Assembly (NCBI RefSeq): GCF_029910655.1
Contig: NZ_CP123897.1
Coordinates: 5,135,547-5,199,546 of the forward strand
From: Methylomonas sp. UP202
GTDB taxonomy: Bacteria > Pseudomonadota > Gammaproteobacteria > Methylococcales > Methylomonadaceae
DNA length: 64,000 bases
Reading direction: 5' to 3'
In this document: positions 18,966-26,387 of the stretch, piece by piece
Layout: each line of letters opens with the position of its first letter
How positions within the stretch are numbered: the stretch's first letter is position 1
The notes under the pieces: model-generated
Told to the model about the DNA's origin: nothing
Seen by the model: the letters and a program-made list of their open reading frames with translations, nothing else
Databases searched by the model: none
Program-made: the position numbers and the translations under genes

Positions 18966-19196
18966 TCACAACTCCTTAAACGAAACGACCAACACATCAT
19001 CAATGACAGTCAATTTCAGATAAACATCGCCGACCAAGGTCTTGGGCCGGTAAATATCCTGCCAAACCTTATGGTCTGCATGGGTGGTCATGCTCTTGAA
19101 AAAAATGCGCTATGGTTAAGCCCTGAATTATCGCCAGCGTGACATCATAATCAACCCCTCAAGGCGGCTGTGCCTTGCTTTGCCTTCTGCTGTGAA
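18966..19196 (-). pseudogene. mqsR: mqsR toxin gene remnant
   Basis: MqsR is a ribosome-associated-type mRNA interferase cleaving at GCU. Its C-terminal 41 residues survive in frame (MTTHADHKVWQDIYRPKTLV to VVSFKEL, 18966-19091). Upstream, pieces matching the rest of MqsR appear in shifted frames: DYDVTLAIIQGLT before a T7 run, and TAEGKAR further up near 19180-19196. At least three frameshifts and the loss of the first residues make this a decayed gene, not a reading error. It lies directly upstream of mqsA, the normal mqsRA order. Confidence 0.8.
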
Positions 19197-19233
19197 TTTG
19201 TGAGATGATTCAATATAGATAAATGGAGGTTTT

Positions 19234-19602
19234 GTGTATATTCTGCTGATGGCTTTAACTATATTTCCCGTTCAGGCTCAAGCATGGTCTATTTTCGAAC
19301 CTAAAAGTTACCATGACTGTATTCTGGAAAATATGAAAGGCGTTACAAGCGACAAGGCTGCGATATTTATACGCTCTTCATGCAGAGAAAAATTTCCACA
19401 AACTGAAGCCGAGAAAATGCAAGAGCGATGCGACAGAGTTAATAGTGTTTCAGGTCTATCACTTGAGGAGTTTAAACAATTAGATGGTTATAAGGGGCAT
19501 TCAAGTGAAGAAATCTTGACGCATTTGGAAAAAATCGGTGTGTATAGTGAAAAGGCACGACTGGAAGTTATGTGCGAAAAATACTTTCAACATACAAGAT
19601 AG
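19234..19602 (+). CDS. small secreted protein of unknown function
   Basis: A 122-residue protein, the only rightward gene of the element. It starts at a GTG (19234) 4 nt after a strong TGGAGG ribosome site. Residues 1-17 are a signal peptide (LLMALTIFPVQAQA), so it is exported. The mature part has WSIFEPKSYHDCILENMKG and SDKAAIFIRSSCREKFP, a pattern I associate with small conserved periplasmic proteins of unknown role; four cysteines (at DCI, SCR, RCD and MCE) could form two disulfides. It is much more AT-rich than the chromosomal genes. Confidence 0.65.
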   Translation: MYILLMALTIFPVQAQAWSIFEPKSYHDCILENMKGVTSDKAAIFIRSSCREKFPQTEAEKMQERCDRVNSVSGLSLEEFKQLDGYKGHSSEEILTHLEKIGVYSEKARLEVMCEKYFQHTR

Positions 19603-19916
19603 GATTAATTAAAGCATTTACTCTGATTCGTCAACTCAGAGTTTATATGCTTGGTGAGATTAGGTGAATTTTCGCCACATAAAGCCGTATTTGCCTTATA
19701 TACATCTTGCTCGGCCAATCCGACGAACTTATCCATCCCGAACGTTAACTATCCGAATTACTAGTAAACAATTCAATGTTTTGCTAGCCCACCTGTCGGG
19801 CAGCGTTGTTTTTAATGCTGCCCAAATACCGAATTTTGTGACACGTCTGTGAATTGCGCTACTCGGAGAACCCGGCTGTGTGCGTGTTCTCCTCATCCCA
19901 AGCACAAAATATCTTT
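19603..19916. other. AT-rich intergenic stretch with two hairpins
   Basis: Lies between two convergent small genes. GGGCAGC (19798-19804) pairs with GCTGCCC (19817-19823) and GGAGAAC (19865-19871) pairs with GTTCTCC (19886-19892). Either may serve as a terminator for the flanking genes, though neither has a clean T-run. A 62-codon open frame at 19664-19852 shows no coding features. Confidence 0.5.
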
Positions 19917-20291
19917 TTATTTACAAGGAAATGCAGATGAGAATGCAAGATAAAGAATGTCGCTAGCTTGCATACTCAATTTGTCTGTGTTTTTGCGGAC
20001 ATAATCATTAATAACTTTTACAATTTGTCCTTTATTGGCCGTGCCTACGCGACAAATCAATCTTGCATTGATAAGGGTATCGTAAGCACCGCTTATATAG
20101 CCAATATGATAAATTGCAGCATTATTTAAATATATATTTTTATCTCCAGCGCTGACTAAATCATAGGCATCAGCTTGTTTCTTTAACCCTAAGCCATCCT
20201 GGGTGTCTCCATTGCTATTTGGATATGATGTAATTGGGTAAAGAATCACGATTGCTAGAAGCGCTAATCTTTGTATCATGTGATAAACCAA
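19917..20291 (-). CDS. small exported protein, Rap1a/Tai-like
   Basis: A 124-residue protein with a signal peptide (IQRLALLAIVILYPITSYP). The mature part, especially NAAIYHIGYISGAYDTLI, the single Cys in ARLICRVG, VINDYVRKNTDKL and the ending YLAFSSAFPCK, resembles the Rap1a/Tai family, which includes periplasmic immunity proteins against type VI effectors and many unassigned relatives. The likeness is by eye only. Low GC; encoded in the element's cargo end. Confidence 0.5.
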   Translation of the reverse strand: MVYHMIQRLALLAIVILYPITSYPNSNGDTQDGLGLKKQADAYDLVSAGDKNIYLNNAAIYHIGYISGAYDTLINARLICRVGTANKGQIVKVINDYVRKNTDKLSMQASDILYLAFSSAFPCK

Positions 20292-20317
20292 GTTTATAAA
20301 TGCCTTGAACTTTCAAA

Positions 20318-20590
20318 CTATTTTCTGCGATTGCCCGTCAGAGCCAAACCACTAACGCCAAAAAATGAAGCAGCGAAAGCTGAAGATATTGCAGATTTAC
20401 TCGCAGAGTCTGCCGTAGGTTTGTCGGCAAGGGCAAGTGAGAATAAAGCTGTCATGAGCCAAGTGACAAAAAAACCGCTAATTAGAGCTAGTTTAGTAAG
20501 CTTTAGCTTCCTGATAAATAATATTCCGACTGCATAAGCAATAAATGAAGCAGGCAACACACTCATCATTAAAATAGTTAAAGCCCCCAT
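20318..20590 (-). CDS. small membrane protein of unknown function
   Basis: A 90-residue protein with two or three hydrophobic segments (ILMMSVLPASFIAYAVGILF, then LALISGFFVTWLMTALFSLALA, and a weaker C-terminal one near AFAASFFGVSGLAL). It ends in the charged tail GNRRK. It lies 26 bp upstream of the Rap1a/Tai-like gene on the same strand, so both are probably expressed together. No family recognised. Confidence 0.5.
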   Translation of the reverse strand: MGALTILMMSVLPASFIAYAVGILFIRKLKLTKLALISGFFVTWLMTALFSLALADKPTADSASKSAISSAFAASFFGVSGLALTGNRRK

Positions 20591-20695
20591 AAAGTACCCT
20601 CTGTTTTTAGGTAAAACAATAAGTCGAGCGACTCAAACAGCGACTGAATTACTTTTGTTAACCCAATCGCCTTAACTTTACAGAGCATTCTAGCC

Positions 20696-21181
20696 CTACT
20701 TTCCCAACAACTCCATAAACACCTCAACATACTCCCGGACCAGTTCGTCATCCTCGTCCGGCAATTCCGTTGAATTGACGCTCTCTACGGGACAACCTCC
20801 AAGAACTTTAACCGTCGCCAAGTCTATGCCGAAGCGCTGGCAGACTTTTGCAATGGCTACTTCCATCGCTAACACATTATCGAAAAACCGCATAGTAATC
20901 TGTTCCGCTTTGGCATTTCCGTTTTCGGCGGACTCGCAAGCAACCAGCATCAGGGTTCTGTTTTTCCAGTATTCAATCCCGTATTGACCTGTAAGTGCTA
21001 CTAGCCCATACATTCGATTGTAATAATCGTCATGCGGCGCAACATAGTGCTTGCGCTGAACGTGCTCCAGAATCGCATCAACAGCGTGTTGGTCTCGCCT
21101 TGAGACTGCCTCGAAAACCAAATTAGCTTGTTCTTGTGGGGTTAGATTGGCATAAAGTTTATTCACTTGGGCGGGCTTCAT
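20696..21181 (-). CDS. element protein of unknown function (161 aa)
   Basis: A soluble, mostly helical, acidic protein: KLYANLTPQEQANLVFEAVS near the start, YYNRMYGLVALTGQYGIEYW in the middle, and an acidic tail (ELPDEDDELVREYVEVF). No signal peptide or recognised motif. Its ATG overlaps the stop of the DUF5681 gene (ATGA), so the two are translationally coupled and probably work in the same process. Confidence 0.6.
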   Translation of the reverse strand: MKPAQVNKLYANLTPQEQANLVFEAVSRRDQHAVDAILEHVQRKHYVAPHDDYYNRMYGLVALTGQYGIEYWKNRTLMLVACESAENGNAKAEQITMRFFDNVLAMEVAIAKVCQRFGIDLATVKVLGGCPVESVNSTELPDEDDELVREYVEVFMELLGK

Positions 21182-21585
21182 GTTCTGGCCTCCAATAGTT
21201 TTTCAAGACGTTGCAAACGGTCAGCCATTTCCTGCAATTCAATCAACTTCCCTTGCTCGGCCAAAGCTCTAATTAGCATGGCGCCGATGTCGGGCGGTAT
21301 CTCGCCGCTCAGAGTTGCTGCAACGACATTGCCGCCGCTTTCAGGCAAGGTTGCACCTTTTTCGACTGTAACCGGTATGGCTTGCGGCCTGAGTGGTGGG
21401 CAAATTCGGTCTAGTAAAACTTTGGCGGCCTGCACATCGCCTTCCTTGGCTAATTCGACCAGTTTTCTAACCACGTCCGGCATATCGTCTGCAATCGCTT
21501 TTCTAAGCAGTGTCGCCGGGGTCTTGTCTTTCGGCCGGCCTGCCGGGTTTCCGCTTTGGCCGGGCTTAAATTTTGGGGTTGGCAT
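21178..21585 (-). CDS. DUF5681 domain protein
   Basis: A 135-residue protein beginning with KFKPGQSGNPAGRPKDKTP, the DUF5681 signature, a short basic segment common in phage and satellite proteins, often near terminase genes. The remainder is helical, with VVRKLVELAKEGDVQAAKVL and a C-terminal amphipathic coiled-coil-like helix (LIELQEMADRLQRLEKLLEA). Possible DNA-binding or packaging-associated role is inference only. Upstream is the repeat-rich stretch 21641-21746. Confidence 0.7.
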   Translation of the reverse strand: MPTPKFKPGQSGNPAGRPKDKTPATLLRKAIADDMPDVVRKLVELAKEGDVQAAKVLLDRICPPLRPQAIPVTVEKGATLPESGGNVVAATLSGEIPPDIGAMLIRALAEQGKLIELQEMADRLQRLEKLLEART

Positions 21586-21640
21586 AGTGTTCTATCTCTG
21601 CATGTTTCAGTGTTGTTTTAACCACGCTGAATGCGTGGAC

Positions 21641-21746
21641 AGGTTACCGGACAACCGGACACTTCTATAGAAGTGTGTCCGTGTCCGTCCGGCTAATAAC
21701 CCCGGGCAACTTTTGATTTTGTCCGGTCTTGTCCAGTGTCCGTCCG
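21641..21746. repeat. GTCCG repeat cluster with palindrome (candidate origin or operator)
   Basis: A perfect 16-bp palindrome, CACTTCTATAGAAGTG (21660-21675), is flanked on the left by two CGGAC copies (21648-21652, 21656-21660) and on the right by GTCCG at 21677, 21683, 21687, 21721, 21738 and 21742. The arrangement, direct repeats around a palindrome beside a primase-helicase gene, is what a replication origin or an autoregulatory operator would look like. It lies between the stop of the primase-helicase gene and the start of the DUF5681 gene. Confidence 0.5.
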
Positions 21747-21749
21747 CTA

Positions 21750-23870
21750 TCATTCGAAAATCTGCCAAGCATGGTAATCATATAAAGCAATCAGACCGAG
21801 TTTCTGTAGATTTTTATAGCCTCGCTCGAACGCTTTGCGTTTAGCATCTTCCGTATTGCCATTGACAATAATGGCTTTGTAAGCCAACTCTCGCCAATAC
21901 TCGATATTAACGATTTTTTGCTGTTTGCCTTGCAACGAATCAAAACCGCCAAACTTGGCTTTTATCTCGGCGGTCGGCTCCACGCCATGCGCCGCGATGG
22001 CTTCGCATAGACTGGTTAAAATCGCGTCGTCCCGCGCCGATAATTTCCGCTTTTTGGCTGTCGGCTTGGCTTCACCGTCATACTCAAGATAAACGCTGCT
22101 CAGCGGTTCGCCGTCAGCATCGCACCATTCCAATTCAATCGGTTTTAGACTGAATTCCAACGGTTGAAAGGCTTCAAAGTCCTTGGCTTTGTGACAAGTC
22201 AGCACAATCGCGCCGCCGTCCTTGGTGGCCGAAAATTCGCCGTCCATGGCCGCCCGTATGCTGGAACTTCCCCGGCTGCGCTGCTTGTCGCCGTGGCCGC
22301 TGTGGTGAACGACCAAAACCGCCACGCCCAAGGGTTTAAAAAAGCCGTCCAGGTTGGCGATAAAGCGGCCTATGTCTTGGCTACTGTTTTCGTCGCCGTC
22401 CATGTTCCGGTGCAAGGTATCGATAATCACCAAGCCAGGATTGGAACAACTGGCCTTGATGGTGTCGGCTATCCATTGCGCGTTTGTCCCGTCAATCAGG
22501 TTGGCCGGTCGTTGGCTGATAAATAACCGTTCCGGCGCTTGCCGTTGGTATTTTGACTCTAACGCCTTGAGCCGCCGCGCCATCCCTGCATGACCTTCGC
22601 CGGCCACGACAACCACGTCAACCGGCTTGGTGCGGCAATCATGCCAGGCTATACCCGCCGCCATGCAAAACGCCCAATCCAGAGCAAACAACGACTTCCC
22701 CGCGCCTGGTTCGCCAAACAATAAGTTAAGGCTGCCGCGTTCGATGATGTTTTCCAATAGCCAATCAATCGCCACCGGCTCTGCGGTCAAGCGATGCGCC
22801 GGAATGAGCGGGAATGGCTGCCAAACTGCCGCTTGCCTTGTCTCGGCTTGTCCTGGCAGTTCGCCGCCGCTCTGTGGCGATTCTGGCGCGGTTTCGGCCT
22901 GCTCCTGCCTGTGTAGCCGCTGGTTGTGCTTCGTGATTTCAGGGTTCCAGTTAAGCGCCAGGGCAAACTCTCCGCCGCATTCCAGCAAGCGGTAACAATC
23001 GAAGGCATCGTGTGCAAAGCCGTCGTTCAACACGTCGCCGCCGTGCGAATAAATCCGCTCGATACCGTCGGCACAGTTCCGCATGATGGCAACACCCGGC
23101 GCCTTGGATTCGCTGCCCGGTCGGATGAATCTATCCCGGCCTTTCTGCCGGTAGCCGTTTCGGGTCAGAATATCGGCCAGCGCAAACGACCGGTTAAAGG
23201 CTTGTATAAGGTCACGTCTGCCGGCTAACTGTTCGGCTGGTTGTGCTTGGCGTGGTGCTATGTCTGGCGGTTTTGGCTCGATACCCAAGGCCGAATCGAA
23301 ACAAGGCTTCCAGGCGTCCCAGTGTTGCAGCATATCCAGTAAAACCGCTGGCGCTTCCGGTATCGCTGCCGGATTGCCGATGAAGCGATAAACGCCGCCT
23401 TCCGGGTGCTGGCCGTGGATGATGTCTTGGCAATTCCCCGAACGCAATTCAAAAATGACTGCGCCGTCATACTTAAGCTGTCGTAAACCAGCGCCGGAAA
23501 AATCAGCCGGCAACTTAAATAGCAGTTTGCCACGGTTGGATTTTGGGCTTTTGACTTCGACGCGGGCATCATTTTCTAACCAGGCTAATAAGTCTAAGTC
23601 GGTGGATTCTTCAAAGACACGCCGCGCCAGCTCCACATTGTCCAAATCGAGCGCCAAGGTATTTGACGCGCCATGATACAAACCAAAGTTATAGCCATTG
23701 GCGTTGATAAAGTCGTCGGCGTTGGCAGAATAGCCGCCCGGATTTTCTGAACTTTTCGGCAGGTTCCAGCCTTTGGCGCGTGGCGCCTTGGTAGGCTTAC
23801 CGTTCAGCGGTGGGATTGGCACTAAAGCCAACCCCACGCCGGCATAGGACGCAAGGTTAGTGTTATTCAT
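21750..23870 (-). CDS. primase-polymerase / RepA-like helicase fusion
   Basis: Likely initiates replication of the excised element. From the ATG of MNNTNLASYAG (23870; a further in-frame start exists at 23900) it has 706 residues. The N-terminal third is an archaeo-eukaryotic primase-type (prim-pol) domain: LALDLDN with the metal-binding DxD near residue 73, and HGQHPEGGVYRF later. The C-terminal half is a RecA-fold helicase: Walker A FGEPGAGKS near 385-395, Walker B GLVIIDTLHRN near 483, and VLVVHHSGHGDKQRSRGSS. The same fusion is common in phage satellites and integrative plasmids. Followed by the GTCCG repeat cluster. Confidence 0.85.
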   Translation of the reverse strand: MNNTNLASYAGVGLALVPIPPLNGKPTKAPRAKGWNLPKSSENPGGYSANADDFINANGYNFGLYHGASNTLALDLDNVELARRVFEESTDLDLLAWLENDARVEVKSPKSNRGKLLFKLPADFSGAGLRQLKYDGAVIFELRSGNCQDIIHGQHPEGGVYRFIGNPAAIPEAPAVLLDMLQHWDAWKPCFDSALGIEPKPPDIAPRQAQPAEQLAGRRDLIQAFNRSFALADILTRNGYRQKGRDRFIRPGSESKAPGVAIMRNCADGIERIYSHGGDVLNDGFAHDAFDCYRLLECGGEFALALNWNPEITKHNQRLHRQEQAETAPESPQSGGELPGQAETRQAAVWQPFPLIPAHRLTAEPVAIDWLLENIIERGSLNLLFGEPGAGKSLFALDWAFCMAAGIAWHDCRTKPVDVVVVAGEGHAGMARRLKALESKYQRQAPERLFISQRPANLIDGTNAQWIADTIKASCSNPGLVIIDTLHRNMDGDENSSQDIGRFIANLDGFFKPLGVAVLVVHHSGHGDKQRSRGSSSIRAAMDGEFSATKDGGAIVLTCHKAKDFEAFQPLEFSLKPIELEWCDADGEPLSSVYLEYDGEAKPTAKKRKLSARDDAILTSLCEAIAAHGVEPTAEIKAKFGGFDSLQGKQQKIVNIEYWRELAYKAIIVNGNTEDAKRKAFERGYKNLQKLGLIALYDYHAWQIFE

Positions 23871-24021
23871 ATCAGCGTGCCCCAGGCTATTCGCCACCAT
23901 ACCGCCAAGCGGATTAATTCCTGCTTTACGCGTCTGGCTGATTGGGTAAAATGACCATGTAATTTCTGTGTTTTAGTCTGCTCGGTGTTCGCGTACCGAG
24001 TAGGCTTATCAATATTTTCCA

Positions 24022-24351
24022 TCATGCCGCCTTCGCCTCTAGGCGTTTGGTTGCTTCAATAAATTTTTCCAGGCGTTCGCCAAACAGCTGGCGCAATTCC
24101 TTCAAATTTTCTTCGCTGATGAAGTATTTTTTAAACTTGGTGCGGCGGCCAGAAAACCGGCTAATTCCGCCGGCATGCCAACAGTCCTCTATCGGCCAGC
24201 CTTCGGCCCTAAGATTGAAAATTGGCGCGCGTAAACAATAAGAATTTGTGTCGCCCTGAAAGGAAAGGTGGCTAATTCGTTGGCCGGTTAACAACTCGCC
24301 AAGCGCAGCACCCTCTAAAGAATTGATTGATGGTAGTTTGAGGGCTTTCAT
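24022..24351 (-). CDS. element protein of unknown function (109 aa)
   Basis: Started at MKALKLPSINSLEGAAL (24351), whose ATG overlaps the preceding stop by one base (TAATG), so it is coupled to the AlpA-like gene. The sequence includes GELLTGQRISHLSF, FNLRAEGWPIEDCWH and RRTKFKKYFISEENLKELRQ. This pattern suggests a compact winged-helix-like DNA-binding protein, commonly found beside AlpA genes in islands, but I cannot name the family. Confidence 0.6.
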   Translation of the reverse strand: MKALKLPSINSLEGAALGELLTGQRISHLSFQGDTNSYCLRAPIFNLRAEGWPIEDCWHAGGISRFSGRRTKFKKYFISEENLKELRQLFGERLEKFIEATKRLEAKAA

Positions 24352-24584
24352 TATTTGCCCCCTTGGTTTTGTGACGCAACCCAAGCAAAGAACTTGGTTT
24401 CGTCGATTAAGACTTTGCGACCTAACCGGACAACCGCACCAGCTTTGGCAATTCCATTTGTGTTTTCATTGAATATGAGCGCCCTTAAACCGCCTTTGGT
24501 AAAAGCCGGGTGTTTGGCTGCGAATTGATTGACTGTTGAATAAATAATTGCCGTTTGTACGGCTTTGTTTTGCTGTTGGTTCAT
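24351..24584 (-). CDS. AlpA-like DNA-binding protein (candidate excisionase)
   Basis: A 77-residue protein with the order TVNQFAAKHPAFTKGGLRAL, then GAVVRLGRKVLIDETKFFAW, typical of small winged-helix AlpA/excisionase-like proteins that bind the element's DNA and control integrase activity. It starts with ATG at 24584 and is followed by the 109-residue partner with a one-base overlap. In this element it may act as recombination directionality factor; that is inferred from family and context. Confidence 0.65.
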   Translation of the reverse strand: MNQQQNKAVQTAIIYSTVNQFAAKHPAFTKGGLRALIFNENTNGIAKAGAVVRLGRKVLIDETKFFAWVASQNQGGK

Positions 24585-24706
24585 AACTCACCTGAATTTG
24601 TTGCTTAACAAATGTAGCCGCCGTTGTTGCTGGCGGGTTGCGGTGAATTATTCAGACTCAATAAGTGGTAAAACGAAGTGGCAAAAGGTGGTAACGCTTA
24701 GTTTTA

Positions 24707-25492
24707 TTACTTCCCCCGCTTTGCATAACTGGCGTGGTTTGCCATCTTGAACAAATGGCGGGCGTTTTTCCACGCATTATCAAAACTACTTTCAGCGTCG
24801 AAGAACAGGGGGTAGTCAGCCCGGCAAATCTCCTCAATTGTTCCTTTTTCGCAGTCTGGAATTGCCATAGCATCAAATCCCTTTAATTTAATAATCTCCA
24901 GAATCGCTTTACGCTGTTTTTCCAGCTTGGTAAGAGTTGGGTCATTTTGCCAATCTGCGCCGACAACTCCACGCTCCATTCTGTCTACTTCAACCGTTTC
25001 AATTTTTGGCTCTTGAGATTTATTGATATTTTCCTTGTGTTCAATCTTGAAGTATTCAGCATGTTTAGATTGCAATAATGGATTAAAACAAAGGCTGGTA
25101 TCTTCCGCCTCCTCAGCAATCCATGTGCTTGCTATGAATCGGTTGTAATACCAATCTTCAAATTCATCGCGCCAAATATAACTAGGCTCGTAACGCCAAA
25201 ATAGCTCAATGGACTTTGTTACCCATTCGAGGCGGTCTTCATGCTCTGGCAGGTTTTGATTTGTCAAATCGCTTCCAAGCTTGCTAACTAGCCCTTCTAA
25301 CTCATCCCATTGAGAGTGAACCAAATCGGATGGATTGCCTCGCATTTCGAGATTAAACGACACCGGGAAATTTGAATTGGGTTTGGCCAGTCGCTCTAAC
25401 AACATGTCAGGACTTAGCCTCCATGATGTGATGTATGGAATTGTCCAAACAACCAGGGCATCTCGGTCATTGATTTTCAAAACAACATCCAT
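24707..25492 (-). CDS. element protein of unknown function (261 aa)
   Basis: A soluble protein with no recognised catalytic motif. The N-terminal half has many aromatic residues (WRYEPSYIWRDEFEDWYYNR). A charged linker (about 150-180) leads to a C-terminal domain with KLEKQRKAILEIIKLKGFDA, DYPLFFDAESSFDNAWKNAR and HLFKMANHASYAKRGK, a type of module I associate with mobile-element proteins. I take the ATG at 25492 rather than the GTG just before it. AT-rich compared with the chromosome. Confidence 0.55.
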   Translation of the reverse strand: MDVVLKINDRDALVVWTIPYITSWRLSPDMLLERLAKPNSNFPVSFNLEMRGNPSDLVHSQWDELEGLVSKLGSDLTNQNLPEHEDRLEWVTKSIELFWRYEPSYIWRDEFEDWYYNRFIASTWIAEEAEDTSLCFNPLLQSKHAEYFKIEHKENINKSQEPKIETVEVDRMERGVVGADWQNDPTLTKLEKQRKAILEIIKLKGFDAMAIPDCEKGTIEEICRADYPLFFDAESSFDNAWKNARHLFKMANHASYAKRGK

Positions 25493-25517
25493 CACGCGGC
25501 CCCGAAAATCTTAGCGT

Positions 25518-25784
25518 TCATCGATAAACCTCCCGACGGTGACCTATCTCGATTACCAGTACCACCAATTCATCATCTTGAATTTGGCACAGCAATCGAT
25601 AATCGCCGACGCGATACCTCCAGAGGCCGGATAAATTGCCTTGCAAGGCTTTGCCACTGGTGCGCGGGTTGTCTGCGGATTGGATGCGCTCTTGCAGAAA
25701 GGTAACGATGCGCTTTTGAATGGGTTTATCCAATTTCGAAAAGTCCCGTTTGGCGTCGTCCGACAATTTAACTGTCCAGGCCAA
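25518..25784 (-). CDS. RelE/ParE family toxin
   Basis: An 88-residue type II toxin. The fold signature is clear: MAWTVKLSDDAKRDFSKLDK, IQKRIVTFLQERI, and the C-terminal GLWRYRVGDYRLLCQIQDDE followed by VVLVIEIGHRREVYR. The Arg/His/Tyr residues of the last strand are the usual mRNA-cleaving set in RelE-type toxins, so an interferase is more likely than a ParE-type gyrase inhibitor. Overlaps the antitoxin gene by 17 bp, downstream of it. Confidence 0.88.
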   Translation of the reverse strand: MAWTVKLSDDAKRDFSKLDKPIQKRIVTFLQERIQSADNPRTSGKALQGNLSGLWRYRVGDYRLLCQIQDDELVVLVIEIGHRREVYR

Positions 25785-25992
25785 AGGCTTTCACCACATC
25801 ATCTAGGCTATGGGAGATTTTTCCGCTGTCCAGATAACGCTGGTAAGCGGCTTCTGCGCGCTTGGCGTCTTGGCTATCTTCCAGGTAGTCGAGTAGTGCG
25901 GCTTTAACCAGTTGGGCAGGGCTTAGGTGCTGTTGCTCGGCCAGCTCGGCCAGTACGCCAGCGGTTTCGTCGTCGAGTTCTAAAGTCATCAT
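25768..25992 (-). CDS. ribbon-helix-helix antitoxin of the RelE-type pair
   Basis: A 74-residue antitoxin. The start MTLELDDETAGVLAELAEQQ and LSPAQLVKAALLDYLED form a ribbon-helix-helix DNA-binding unit, and the remainder (AEAAYQRYLDSGKISHSLDD) is the toxin-neutralising tail. It precedes and overlaps the toxin gene, the standard order, so it probably autorepresses both. The pair may stabilise the element in its host. Confidence 0.85.
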   Translation of the reverse strand: MMTLELDDETAGVLAELAEQQHLSPAQLVKAALLDYLEDSQDAKRAEAAYQRYLDSGKISHSLDDVVKAFGLDS

Positions 25993-26009
25993 GGTGGGCT
26001 CTCGCGCGA

Positions 26010-26372
26010 CTAAATCAGGTGGGCGATTTTTAGCAATACGCCAATAATCAAGCTGGTTTGCAGAAACCCCGCGCCGATAATCCAGCGCGTTAAATCGGCT
26101 TTGGTTTCCGCAATTTGTCTGCCGGTTTCGGCAATTTGCCGTCCTGTTTCAGCTCTGAGCATTTCAATATCATGGCGTAACGCGGTTTCAATCTCTTTCA
26201 AATCTCGCTTGGTGGCCACGTCGTCTAAATGGTAATCATGGCGCGCCTGTTCAAGGGTGCTGTCGGTGGCGCTACGCTGTAGCTCGGTTAATACTTGCGC
26301 TTGGTCGTCACTAAAGCCCGCAGCTTTTAGACGGTTGGCAAATTGCAGGGTGTCAAATGGGATGGCGTTCAT
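26010..26372 (-). CDS. DUF1640/CCDC90-like coiled-coil membrane protein
   Basis: A 120-residue protein with the opening FDTLQFANRLKAAGFSDDQA typical of DUF1640, a long coiled coil (about 40-95, with the repeated unit GRQIAET twice in tandem), and one C-terminal transmembrane helix (WIIGAGFLQTSLIIGVLLKI). Relatives are common near toxin-antitoxin and integrase genes; the role is unknown. Lies between the antitoxin and integrase genes. Confidence 0.75.
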   Translation of the reverse strand: MNAIPFDTLQFANRLKAAGFSDDQAQVLTELQRSATDSTLEQARHDYHLDDVATKRDLKEIETALRHDIEMLRAETGRQIAETGRQIAETKADLTRWIIGAGFLQTSLIIGVLLKIAHLI

Positions 26373-26387
26373 GGTTGTTCCTATGGG

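Noticed and set aside
19664..19852. 62-codon frame inside the element
   Set aside because: No ribosome site or similarity; spans a hairpin.
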